From NCBI GenBank assembly GCA_002427105.1, contig DIPM01000036.1, positions 231,482 through 295,481 on the forward strand: DNA of 64,000 nt. The letters run 5' to 3'. The DNA is from Marinilabiliaceae bacterium UBA5488 (GTDB taxonomy: Bacteria > Bacteroidota > Bacteroidia > Bacteroidales > Marinilabiliaceae). Positions 17,962 to 26,123 of this stretch are shown piece after piece. The position numbers and the translations under genes were made by a program. How positions within the stretch are numbered: position 1 is the first letter of the stretch; the number at the start of each line of letters is the position of its first letter. Under the pieces are notes generated by a model, which saw nothing but the letters and a program-made list of their open reading frames with translations, was not told where the DNA came from and did no database searches.

Positions 17962-19818
17962 TTATTCCAACTCAATTATCAGCGCCGATTTTGCTGGCAC
18001 TGTAATGTTTTTCAAATCGTATTTCCGGCCTGAGACAACTTCAGTTCCTGCCGAATAGCTGTCTAATATCTCGGAAAAACGCGACATATTGACTGCTCTG
18101 TCCATTTCGGCGTTATTATTCATCATCACCATAAGGGCCTTATCTTCCAGATATCTGAAATAGACATATACTTCATTTTGAGGGATAAAATGGAGGGTCT
18201 CACCCTGATGTATTACCCGGCTGGTTTTACGATAATTAAGCAGCTTTGTCAGATAGTCGCTTAAGTCGTTTTGAGCGTCCGTGCGGCCTTCTCTTTTAAA
18301 TGCATTGATTTGGTCGCCCGGCCATCCTCCGGGGAAATCCTGACGAATAGCGCCATGCGACAGTCCGCCGTCGCCTTCCATCAAAAGCTCGCTGCCATAG
18401 TACCATTGCGGTAATCCGCGTGCTGTGCTGATAAAGGCAATAGCCATTTTCATTTTGTTGATATCACCGCCATAGAAGTGAGCCATACGACCTAAATCGT
18501 GGTTTTCGGCAAAGAGAACAAGATGCTTCGGATAGCGATAGAGATGGTCGTCGGCCAGAATGTCGTAAAGACGCTGCAGTCCGCTGTCCCATCCTTCACC
18601 TTCGTTAAATGCCCTGCCTAAGGCTTCAGCCATAGGGAAGTCCATCAGATACCTCATTTGTGAGTTGTAGCCGTCCTTGTTGGGGAAATCCTTTTGCCAA
18701 TAAACGAGTTTTGATGGCTGCGAAATCCATGACTCGCCCACTATTGAAAAGTCGGGATATTCAGTTTTCACGCGCGTAATCCATTCTGCCATAGCATTTT
18801 TGTCGGGATAAGGGTAGGTATCCATCCTGATACCCTGCAAACCTGAATATTCGATCCACCATATAGAATTCTGTATCATATAGTTTCTCATCAATTCGTT
18901 TTGTAGATTCAAATCAGGCATTGAAGTATCAAACCAGCCTCTTGTGGTAAGGTCAAAGTCTGACTTAGATGAATAAGGGTCTGAAACGGTGCTTAATCTG
19001 TAGTTACTGCGTGTAAACTCCGGGTATTGATTTATCCAGTCGGCCATGGGCAAGTCGCGCATCCACCAATGCATACTGCCACAGTGGTTGAATACCATAT
19101 CCATAATAACCTTAATTCCTCTTTGGCGACATGCGTCAACAAGCTCCTTGTACGATTCGTTGGTGCCAAAGCGGGGGTCAATATTGAAGAAGTCTGTAAT
19201 AGCGTAGCCGTGGTAGGATGATTCGGGCTGGTCATTTTCCAGAACAGGGTTAATCCAGATTGAGGTAAAGCCCATATCGCTGATATAGTCAAGATTCTGC
19301 TTTATTCCTTCCAGGTCGCCTCCATGGCGGCCATAAGGCTCTGCTCTGTCAGGAGCTTCCAGCATACCTTCAATCATGTCGTTGTCGGGATTGCCGTTTG
19401 CAAAGCGGTCGGGCATAATCAGGTAGATGGCATCACTTTGGTTGAAACCCTCGCGGGCGGCCGAGTTGTCTTCTCGCTCCAATAATTCAAATATAGCGGT
19501 AGAGCGAGTTTTTTTGCCCTGCATAAATGCAATTTCTATTTTTCCCGGCTTGGCATCCTTGCTAATTTTGAGGTCGAGAAAGAGATAGTTGGGGTTTTCT
19601 ACCATGATTACCTTTTCCAGGCTAAGTCCGGGATAGCTGAATGATGGCTTAAGTGATGCTATGTTTTCTCCATATACCAAGAGCTGAACTGTAGTATGTT
19701 TGAAGCCCACCCACCATGATGATGGTTCAATACGCTCTACCTTTTGCGCTTTAATATGGGCGCAAAACATAGTTGTTGCCATGATTAGCGTAAGTCTTAA
19801 AAAGCTTATTTTATACAT
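17962..19818 (-). CDS. SusA-like periplasmic neopullulanase/cyclomaltodextrinase (GH13)
   Basis: A GH13 enzyme that hydrolyses cyclomaltodextrins, maltodextrins or pullulan fragments. I chose the ATG at 19818 (618 residues) because it begins a signal peptide (MYKISFLRLTLIMATTMFCA); eight further upstream residues are open but spoil it. Domain order: N-terminal cyclomaltodextrinase immunoglobulin-like domain (about 25-115), catalytic barrel, C-terminal cyclomaltodextrinase domain (from about 535). Catalytic residues: nucleophile Asp in GIRMDTYPYPD near 334, Glu in VGESW near 361, Asp in FAENHD near 437. The start overlaps the stop of the GH65 gene by eight bases (ATGTATAA), so the two are translationally coupled even though one product is cytoplasmic and this one is exported. 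Confidence 0.93.
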   Translation of the reverse strand: MYKISFLRLTLIMATTMFCAHIKAQKVERIEPSSWWVGFKHTTVQLLVYGENIASLKPSFSYPGLSLEKVIMVENPNYLFLDLKISKDAKPGKIEIAFMQGKKTRSTAIFELLEREDNSAAREGFNQSDAIYLIMPDRFANGNPDNDMIEGMLEAPDRAEPYGRHGGDLEGIKQNLDYISDMGFTSIWINPVLENDQPESSYHGYAITDFFNIDPRFGTNESYKELVDACRQRGIKVIMDMVFNHCGSMHWWMRDLPMADWINQYPEFTRSNYRLSTVSDPYSSKSDFDLTTRGWFDTSMPDLNLQNELMRNYMIQNSIWWIEYSGLQGIRMDTYPYPDKNAMAEWITRVKTEYPDFSIVGESWISQPSKLVYWQKDFPNKDGYNSQMRYLMDFPMAEALGRAFNEGEGWDSGLQRLYDILADDHLYRYPKHLVLFAENHDLGRMAHFYGGDINKMKMAIAFISTARGLPQWYYGSELLMEGDGGLSHGAIRQDFPGGWPGDQINAFKREGRTDAQNDLSDYLTKLLNYRKTSRVIHQGETLHFIPQNEVYVYFRYLEDKALMVMMNNNAEMDRAVNMSRFSEILDSYSAGTEVVSGRKYDLKNITVPAKSALIIELE

Positions 19819-22126
19819 AGTAATCAGATTTAAGTGCCACAATTATATTCTGCCCGGGCTTCACTGTTAGTTTCTCATTATATACATAAAGGCTGATATC
19901 ACTTTTGGCATGCGAACTAATAGTTACTTCCTTTTGTGAAACCTTTATCTCCATATCGCGCTCTTTGAATTTGATACGGAATGAATATGAAGACCACTGC
20001 TGCGGGATGATGGGATTGATTTGAAGTTCACCGGCAGTCACCCGCTTGCCGCCAAATCCTTCCACGATAGACATCCAGGTTCCGGCCATGCTGGTAATGT
20101 GCAGACCTTCATGTACTTCATGGTTGTAGTCGTCAAGGTCGAGGCGGCTGGTGCGCAGATACATCTCGTAAGCCTTAGGCATATTTCCTGTGCGGGCCGC
20201 TAAGATGGCATGAACGCAGGGCGAAAGTGATGATTCATGTACGGTTCGGGGTTCATAGAACGCGAAGTTGCGACGTATTGTTTCCGTGTCAAATTCATCT
20301 TCGAAAACATAAATACCCTGAAGTACGTCGGCTTGCTTGATAAAGCAGGAGCGTAAGATACGATCCCACGACCAGTGCTGGTTAATAGGGCGTTGTGAAG
20401 CCGGTAGTTCTGCCGCCATCACTTGCTCTTTATCCATAAATCCATCTTGCTGCATAAACACATTCAGCTCCTTATTGAAGGGGAAATACATCTTGGCAAT
20501 GATATCCTTCCAGCGCGCGGTTTCGCTATCAATGCTGAAATTGGTCTTTCCCAGAATGGTATTATAACGTGCCGGATTATTGGTTTTAACAATTTCTAGT
20601 GCTTCAAGGGTGTATTTCATGCACCATACAGCAAACTTGTTAGTAAACCAGTTGTTATTGACATTGTTTTCGTACTCATTGGGACCGGTTACTCCTAAGA
20701 TTACATATTTCTCCTTTTCGCCCGACCAGTTTGCTCTTTGTGACCAAAAGCGCGAGATAGCTATCAGCACTTCCAGTCCGTACTCTTCAAGGTATGAATA
20801 ATCACCGGTATGTCTGATATAGTTGAAAATAGCAAAAGCTATTGCCCCGTTGCGATGTATCTCCTCGAAGGTAATCTCCCATTCGTTGTGGCACTCTTCA
20901 CCATTGATGGTAACCATGGGATAAAGGGCTGCTCCATTGGTAAATCCAAGTTTCTGAGCATTCTCAATTGCCTTTTGCAGATGCTTGTAACGGTATATTA
21001 ACAGATTACGCGTAACATGCATCGGGGCTGTGGCAATAAAGAAGGGGATGCAGTAGGCCTCAGTGTCCCAATAGGTCGTGCCTCCGTATTTCTCGCCTGT
21101 GAAGCCCTTGGGCCCAATGTTCAGGCGTTCGTCATCACCTGTATAGGTTTGGTTTAAGTGGAAATTATTAAAACGTATGGCTTGTTGGGCGGCCAGGTCT
21201 CCTTCTATTTTGATGTCGCTGTGCATCCAGATGTTTTCCCAACTTTCGGCATGTGATTTCAGCATAAGGTCGAAGCCGGCAGTCTTTGCAAGCAGCGATT
21301 TTTCCTCAGCTTTTTTGATTAATTGGTCGTGCCCGTAATTCAGCGAACTTACTACTCCCACATATTTATTGAGTACTATGCTTTCATCCCGGTTTGCTTT
21401 TACGTCGATTCTGATTCCTGCCTTAAGCTGATTGTGAGATGATGAAATGCTAATGTTTTTAGTGCTGATATCCCAATTCATAACATAGGCAACACGGAAA
21501 TCGAGCTTTTTTGTTTGAGCCAGCAAAAAAGCATCCTTATCGCTCGCTCCGGTAGTTATGATATTCCAGAATTTCTCGTCGTAGTTTGAATCTTCATTCT
21601 TAACATCTCCATCCAAATAAGGCTCAAAAGATACAGGTCCCGAAAAGTTAAGTGGGCTAAGGCTGTATCTGATCAATCCGCACTCCGGCTCGTTCATGCT
21701 TAAGAACCTGGAGCTTTCAACCTTAATTTTTTTCCCGCTGTTTAATGTAGCTACGAAAGAGCGGCTTAATAAACCGCGCTTCATATCGAGGGTACGTACA
21801 AAATTTTCTACCTGGCAGGTATATAAATCGAGCTGTTCGCCATCCACGCTCACCTTTATTCCTATCCAGTTGGGTGAGTTCAGGACCTTGGCAAAGTATT
21901 CGGGGTATCCATTTTTCCACCAGCCTACGCGGGTTTTGTCGGGATAATATATACCTGCTATATAACTTCCTTTGAGGGACTCGCCACTATAGCATTCTTC
22001 AAAATTGGCGCGTTGCCCCATCTTTCCGTTGCCCAGGCTAAAAATGCTTTCAGATGATTGATGGAGTTGGGGGTCGAATCCCTCTTCAATTATTTTCCAC
22101 TCATCATGTTTTAAATATGGTATCAT
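19811..22126 (-). CDS. GH65 maltose phosphorylase
   Basis: Cytoplasmic enzyme splitting maltose with inorganic phosphate into glucose and beta-D-glucose 1-phosphate. The 771-residue length and architecture fit GH65: N-terminal beta-sandwich, linker, (alpha/alpha)6 barrel, C-terminal beta sheet. The catalytic acid lies in the NGEECHNEWEITFEEIHRNG-type block near residue 413, and the phosphate-contacting His-Glu-Ser-Ser block is VHESSLSPCVHA near residue 635. No signal peptide. The neighbouring pgmB (ten bases upstream) consumes exactly the beta-glucose 1-phosphate formed, which favours maltose over trehalose or kojibiose as substrate given the starch context; GH65 specificity is otherwise hard to read from sequence. 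Confidence 0.92.
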   Translation of the reverse strand: MIPYLKHDEWKIIEEGFDPQLHQSSESIFSLGNGKMGQRANFEECYSGESLKGSYIAGIYYPDKTRVGWWKNGYPEYFAKVLNSPNWIGIKVSVDGEQLDLYTCQVENFVRTLDMKRGLLSRSFVATLNSGKKIKVESSRFLSMNEPECGLIRYSLSPLNFSGPVSFEPYLDGDVKNEDSNYDEKFWNIITTGASDKDAFLLAQTKKLDFRVAYVMNWDISTKNISISSSHNQLKAGIRIDVKANRDESIVLNKYVGVVSSLNYGHDQLIKKAEEKSLLAKTAGFDLMLKSHAESWENIWMHSDIKIEGDLAAQQAIRFNNFHLNQTYTGDDERLNIGPKGFTGEKYGGTTYWDTEAYCIPFFIATAPMHVTRNLLIYRYKHLQKAIENAQKLGFTNGAALYPMVTINGEECHNEWEITFEEIHRNGAIAFAIFNYIRHTGDYSYLEEYGLEVLIAISRFWSQRANWSGEKEKYVILGVTGPNEYENNVNNNWFTNKFAVWCMKYTLEALEIVKTNNPARYNTILGKTNFSIDSETARWKDIIAKMYFPFNKELNVFMQQDGFMDKEQVMAAELPASQRPINQHWSWDRILRSCFIKQADVLQGIYVFEDEFDTETIRRNFAFYEPRTVHESSLSPCVHAILAARTGNMPKAYEMYLRTSRLDLDDYNHEVHEGLHITSMAGTWMSIVEGFGGKRVTAGELQINPIIPQQWSSYSFRIKFKERDMEIKVSQKEVTISSHAKSDISLYVYNEKLTVKPGQNIIVALKSDYYV

Positions 22127-22135
22127 AGCTACTTC

Positions 22136-22783
22136 TTATTGGAGATATGTCAGTTTGTCAAGATTCATTTGGTGAAGCCCCTCTATTACAAGGTGAGCCT
22201 TAGCCAGAACTTCAGGCGAGCCGATTCCGACGCATTTCATTCCGGCTGCCAGGGCAGCTTCGACGCCGGCCTCAGCGTCTTCAAATACGACGCAGTATTC
22301 CGGCTCAATATTTAAAGCCTGTGCGCCTTTTAGAAACACTTCCGGATCGGGCTTGGCCTTTGATGTACTATTTCCGTCGATTATGGCATCGAATAATTCG
22401 TGCAGTTGCAGACGATCCAGAATGGTCATGGCGTTTTTGCTGGCCGAGCCTAAAGCGGTTGCTATCCCGGCTTTTCTACATTCAAGCAGGAACTCTTTGG
22501 CGCCGGGTAATATCTCATCGGGTTCCATCTTATTAATAAACGAAACGTAGTGTTCGTTTTTCTTATGAGCCAAAGCCTCTTTTTCACTCTTAGTCTTAGA
22601 GATGCCGCCAATTTCCAAAAGTATATCCAGAGAAGCCATGCGGCTTACCCCTTTCAATCGTTCATTGTCGGCCTCGCTAAATTCAAATCCCATTTCGCCG
22701 GCTAACTCTTTCCACGCGATATAATGAAACTTGGCTGTATCCACAATCACTCCATCCAAATCAAACAGACAGGCTTTAATCAT
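22136..22783 (-). CDS. pgmB: Beta-phosphoglucomutase
   Basis: Converts beta-D-glucose 1-phosphate to glucose 6-phosphate through a beta-1,6-bisphosphate intermediate. The 215-residue HAD-superfamily protein has the nucleophile D8 and acid/base D10 in FDLDGVIVDTAKFHY, the cap-domain substrate loop GVSRMASLDILLE near residue 45, motif II ALGSASKN near 114, Lys in STSKAKPDPEVF near 145 and the Mg-binding FEDAEAGVEAA near 170. These are the standard beta-PGM signatures. It sits directly between the MFS transporter and the maltose phosphorylase, completing uptake, phosphorolysis and entry into glycolysis without a sugar kinase for half of each maltose. Confidence 0.95.
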   Translation of the reverse strand: MIKACLFDLDGVIVDTAKFHYIAWKELAGEMGFEFSEADNERLKGVSRMASLDILLEIGGISKTKSEKEALAHKKNEHYVSFINKMEPDEILPGAKEFLLECRKAGIATALGSASKNAMTILDRLQLHELFDAIIDGNSTSKAKPDPEVFLKGAQALNIEPEYCVVFEDAEAGVEAALAAGMKCVGIGSPEVLAKAHLVIEGLHQMNLDKLTYLQ

Positions 22784-22808
22784 TTTAAAAAGCGGTTTTA
22801 AAGTATTA

Positions 22809-24155
22809 TTATTCTCTTACTTCTGCTTTGTCGTCAACAAATCTTACCGATATTGCTGCGAATATCAGGCTGACGCCTGCTATTACAAGGGCGTATATTG
22901 CATTTGAATCAAATACACGCTTGATAATAGGACCTCCGAATAATCCGTTGACTACTTGCGGAAGCGTAATAAAGAAATTGAACAGACCCATGTAAATACC
23001 GTATTTGGCTGCAGGCAGTGAACCCGCCAAAATTGCGTAGGGCATTGACAAAATGCTGGCCCATGCAACGCCTATGCAAAGCATTGAAAGAATCAACAGA
23101 TTGGGGTCTTTAATTACAAAGACCGATAGCATCCCGACGGCACCAATGGCCAGTGAAAAGGCATGGGTGTTTTTGCGACCTACTTTTTTGGCTATTGCCG
23201 GAAGAGCAAAGGCAAAAATTGCAGCCACTCCGTTGTACACGCCAAATAGGATGCCTACCCAGTTGGCCGCTTCATTGTAAAGAGGAGAGGAGGTGTCGTT
23301 GGGCTCCAGGCCGTAAACGTGTTGAGCAATGGCAGGGGTTGTAAATACCCACATTCCGTATAAAGCAAGCCATGAGAAAAATTGAACCAGACCCAGTTGT
23401 TTCATAGTTTTGGGCATAGCCACAAAATCCTTAAATATCTGCATCAGTCCGGATCTCTTTTTTTCTTTCCCGCCTGCTTCCATATCAATTCCGTAGTTCT
23501 TCAGCTCCTTAGGCGAGTATTCTTTGGTTGTTACCACCGTCCATATCACCGCTGCCAAAAGAACAGCTGCGCCCACGTAAAAGGAGAGAGTGACATTAAA
23601 AGGAATGCCTCCATTTTCAGATACTTTTGAAACGCCAAACCATTCAGCAAGGATATAAGTAATCAATGAGCCCATTACTGCCCCGATACCAATTAGTGTC
23701 GTCTGCACCGAAAAGCCCTTAGTGCGCTGCTCATCCGGCAGCTTGTCGGCCACAAGAGCCCTGAAAGGCTCCATTGAAATATTAAATGAGGCATCCATAA
23801 TCATCAACATTCCTGCACCAACAAACATTGGAGGGATAAATGAGACCAGTGAGCCTGAGTTAGGCATGAAAATAAGAGCTATAGCCGCCATGATAGCACC
23901 AAACAGGAAGTAAGGGCGTCTTCGCCCCAATCCGTTCCAGGTGCGGTCGCTGTAATGACCTACGATGGGCTGCACTATCATTCCTGTGATAGGAGCTGCC
24001 AACCAAAACCATGACAGATGTTCGATATCAGCGCCGAAGCCCTGCAGAATACGGCTGGCGTTGGCATTTTGAAGTGCAAATCCAAATTGGATGCCCAAAA
24101 AGCCTATGCTCATGTTCCAAATTTGCTTGTTTGACAAGCGTGGTAGATTTCTCAT
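22809..24155 (-). CDS. MFS maltose/maltodextrin transporter (SLC45/GPH-like)
   Basis: Inner-membrane sugar permease with about twelve transmembrane helices. Seen: the N-terminal IWNMSIGFLGIQFGFALQNANASRIL block, the loop 2-3 motif GHYSDRTWNGLGRRRPY typical of SLC45/sucrose-type MFS carriers, and a central charged loop around residue 235 (KNYGIDMEAGGKEKKRS). I take the ATG at 24155 (448 residues); an upstream in-frame ATG at 24200 would add 15 polar residues and cannot be excluded. Position at the head of the operon with pgmB and GH65 points to maltose import into the cytoplasm. Its upstream region carries a LacI-type operator, a -7 element and a structured leader. Confidence 0.9.
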   Translation of the reverse strand: MRNLPRLSNKQIWNMSIGFLGIQFGFALQNANASRILQGFGADIEHLSWFWLAAPITGMIVQPIVGHYSDRTWNGLGRRRPYFLFGAIMAAIALIFMPNSGSLVSFIPPMFVGAGMLMIMDASFNISMEPFRALVADKLPDEQRTKGFSVQTTLIGIGAVMGSLITYILAEWFGVSKVSENGGIPFNVTLSFYVGAAVLLAAVIWTVVTTKEYSPKELKNYGIDMEAGGKEKKRSGLMQIFKDFVAMPKTMKQLGLVQFFSWLALYGMWVFTTPAIAQHVYGLEPNDTSSPLYNEAANWVGILFGVYNGVAAIFAFALPAIAKKVGRKNTHAFSLAIGAVGMLSVFVIKDPNLLILSMLCIGVAWASILSMPYAILAGSLPAAKYGIYMGLFNFFITLPQVVNGLFGGPIIKRVFDSNAIYALVIAGVSLIFAAISVRFVDDKAEVRE

Positions 24156-24341
24156 CTTTGTTTTTTTTGTCTCCAAATTTTCCCCCGGTAAAGGGTTCAT
24201 TTAATATAGAGCATGAACTATAGAGCATGAGTTTGTCATTGCAATAGCCTATGCTTTTACTTGCACGAAAAAGTAATACTTCTTTGTAAATTGAAAGTAA
24301 GAACTACATTAAATGTATGATTGCAGAATGTGATTAGAATA

Positions 24342-24367
24342 CACTCATTCTGAAACCGGAATGAGTG
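24342..24367 (-). promoter_or_regulatory. Leader hairpin with a competing alternative pairing
   Basis: CACTCATTC (24342-24350) and GAATGAGTG (24359-24367) form a stem in the predicted leader of the transporter operon, extendable by two pairs. CATTCTG (24346-24352) in its left arm can instead pair with CAGAATG (24324-24330), so the two folds exclude each other. No U-run follows. Regulatory use is a guess. Confidence 0.35.
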
Positions 24368-24402
24368 CAAAAAACGAAAGTATGTTTCCCTAGTTACAAA
24401 TG

Positions 24403-24410
24403 CAAATATA
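24403..24410 (-). promoter_or_regulatory. -7 promoter element of the MFS/pgmB/GH65 operon
   Basis: CAAATATA reads TATATTTG on the minus strand, a full match to TAnnTTTG. No -33 TTTG is present at the right distance, as expected for a promoter that needs an activator. The leader would be about 200-240 bases. Confidence 0.5.
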
Positions 24411-24490
24411 GGGTAAAATAAACGACAGCTATAGTTTGATTTTTATTTTAACAAATAGAGATTCTTGCGAAATCTCCAAAATATCATATT

Positions 24491-24502
24491 GCAAACGATT
24501 GC
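24491..24502. promoter_or_regulatory. LacI-family operator upstream of the MFS operon
   Basis: GCAAACGATTGC is a near-palindrome with the central CG typical of LacI-family operators. Its centre is 90 bases upstream of the -7 element at 24403-24410. A weaker relative, GCAACCGATTTC, is at 24557-24568 just past the lacI-type stop. The same motif occurs before susC and before the CBM26 gene. Confidence 0.65.
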
Positions 24503-24578
24503 GGTGCAAATGTTAAATCTTTCAGCTCTGTTCTTTAGTGAGTTATAAGTTTCTCCGCAACCGATTTCGGAACTCATT

Positions 24579-25592
24579 TTACTTCGTTGATTCTCTCTTG
24601 ACCAGGGAGGGAGTAATTATTTTTGTCTGGAAGTTGATTTGTGCCGTGGGGTTCTCCAATCTCTGGATAAGCAAACGAACAGCTTCCCTGCCCATCTCAT
24701 AGCCTTTTTGCTCAAGAGTTGTGAGAGGCGGTGAGGCTATTGTTGCCAGGGGTCCATCTCCAAAACCTACTATTGAAATCTCGGAGGGTATTTTGAAACC
24801 GTTCTCCTGAAGTACTTGCATCACGGCAATGGCTGTGCTGTCGTTGACAGCAAATATGCCGTCAATTTTGGGCGCAAGAGTTAAGATATGCTGACGCATG
24901 GCCTGTACCTCTTCGCGGGTGTCGCATTTCAACACGAGCTCATCATTTGCCTTTATATTATGGTTTTTCAGAGCCTGCAAATAACCATCGTGTCTGTTTT
25001 TGCCTATCAGCAGGTGCCGGGGCGCTGCCAAATGCATTATGTTTTTGCAGCCGCACTCTATTAGATGGGTAGTTGCAATTCTTGCCCCTTCGAAGTCATC
25101 AGTAATTACCCGGTCGCTCTCGATTTCATCGCATATTCTATCAAAAAAAACCATTGGAATACTATTATCTATGGCACTGTGCAGGTGATTAAACTCGCGT
25201 GTTGTTTTGCTTATAGATACCAGCAAGCCATCTACACGGTGATCTAGAAGAGCCTGCATATTGATTACTTCACGATAGTAGTTTTCGTTGGATTGGCAAA
25301 TCATCAGGGTATAACCTTCACCGTATGCCAAATCCTCCATCCCGCTGATAACCGATGAAAAGAAGTGGTGCACGATTTCCGGGATTACCAGTCCCAAAGT
25401 GTTGGTTTTCTGTTTTCTAAGACTAAGAGCCAGTGCGTTGGGGCGGTATTTCACTTTTTCTGCAAAGGTTTTAACCAGATTGCGTGTCTCTTCGCTAATG
25501 TCGGGGTGATCCTTAAGTGCCCGTGAGACGGTAGAAGGAGATACTCCCAGAATTCTGGCTATATCTTTTATGGTTATGTGTGTCGGTTTCAT
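24579..25592 (-). CDS. LacI-family transcriptional regulator of the starch locus
   Basis: A 337-residue DNA-binding regulator. I chose the ATG at 25592, giving MKPTHITIKDIARILGVSPS; a TTG six bases earlier is less likely. The N-terminal helix-turn-helix and hinge (about 1-58) have the family form IKDIARILGVSPSTVSRALK with the NALALSLR hinge. The rest is a periplasmic-binding-protein-like sugar-sensing domain with TNTLGLVIPEI, SIVGFGDG and LTTLEQKGYEMGREAVRLL. It lies in the 0.5-kb gap side divergent from susC and upstream of the transporter operon. GCAAnCGnTTGC-type sites in both regions and at 57.4 kb are the likely targets. In Bacteroides Sus loci the regulator is SusR, a different family. 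Confidence 0.93.
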   Translation of the reverse strand: MKPTHITIKDIARILGVSPSTVSRALKDHPDISEETRNLVKTFAEKVKYRPNALALSLRKQKTNTLGLVIPEIVHHFFSSVISGMEDLAYGEGYTLMICQSNENYYREVINMQALLDHRVDGLLVSISKTTREFNHLHSAIDNSIPMVFFDRICDEIESDRVITDDFEGARIATTHLIECGCKNIMHLAAPRHLLIGKNRHDGYLQALKNHNIKANDELVLKCDTREEVQAMRQHILTLAPKIDGIFAVNDSTAIAVMQVLQENGFKIPSEISIVGFGDGPLATIASPPLTTLEQKGYEMGREAVRLLIQRLENPTAQINFQTKIITPSLVKRESTK

Positions 25593-25692
25593 AAGCAATC
25601 AATTAGCGGGTTATTTTGTTTGCAATATCGAGTTGCGAAAATATATGAAATTGATAAATGTTAAAAAATATGTAAATTCTGCTTCTGTCAGG

Positions 25693-25700
25693 CAAATATA
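25693..25700 (-). promoter_or_regulatory. -7 promoter element of the LacI-type gene
   Basis: CAAATATA (TATATTTG on the minus strand) matches TAnnTTTG, about 100 bases before the start codon at 25592. No clear -33 element is found at the normal spacing. Confidence 0.4.
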
Positions 25701-25867
25701 TAAATATTATAGTTTGTTTCCACATTACTCAAATTGTAATCAATGCCTATGTATCAGCTATAAAGAGATTCAAAAGCCCGTCTTTGCACAAGTTGGAAAG
25801 GAACTTACAGTTTTTCACATCCCTTTGTCATTTATGTCAAAAACATGTTATACAACATATGAAAATA

Positions 25868-25907
25868 TCGCAATCGTAACCGCAAACGGTTGCGGTTACG
25901 ATTGCGA
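25868..25907. promoter_or_regulatory. 40-bp perfect palindrome containing nested LacI-type half-sites, upstream of susC
   Basis: Arms TCGCAATCGTAACCGCAA (25868-25885) and TTGCGGTTACGATTGCGA (25890-25907) are perfect reverse complements around ACGG. The centre GCAAACGGTTGC (25882-25893) is a LacI-type operator. The outer arms contain a second pair of half-sites, GCAATCG (25870-25876) and CGATTGC (25899-25905), 12 bases away from the inner ones. The centre is 88 bases upstream of the susC -7 element. Confidence 0.75.
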
Positions 25908-25947
25908 AGAATTGAGTGTAAAAATATGACCATCAGTGTTAAAGAGT

Positions 25948-25979
25948 GTTTATTATACCTCAAATAATGACTATCTTTG
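25948..25979 (+). promoter_or_regulatory. susC operon promoter
   Basis: TATCTTTG at 25972-25979 fully matches TAnnTTTG; GTTT at 25948-25951 is a weak -33 element with a 20-base spacer. Transcription would begin near 25986, leaving a leader of about 138 bases. The leader contains an imperfect hairpin at 26051-26074 (CAATGCCGCA / TGCGGGATTG, one mismatch, loop AACG). Confidence 0.6.
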
Positions 25980-26123
25980 TTGCATTGAATTATGATTTCA
26001 GATTGATATTGTGATTTAAAAAACCGAAGAATCCCCCAGTTACAAAGAGACAATGCCGCAAACGTGCGGGATTGCCCTAAAAAGTTTAGTGTTATTTAAA
26101 ACAATTAACTAAATCTAGGTTTT

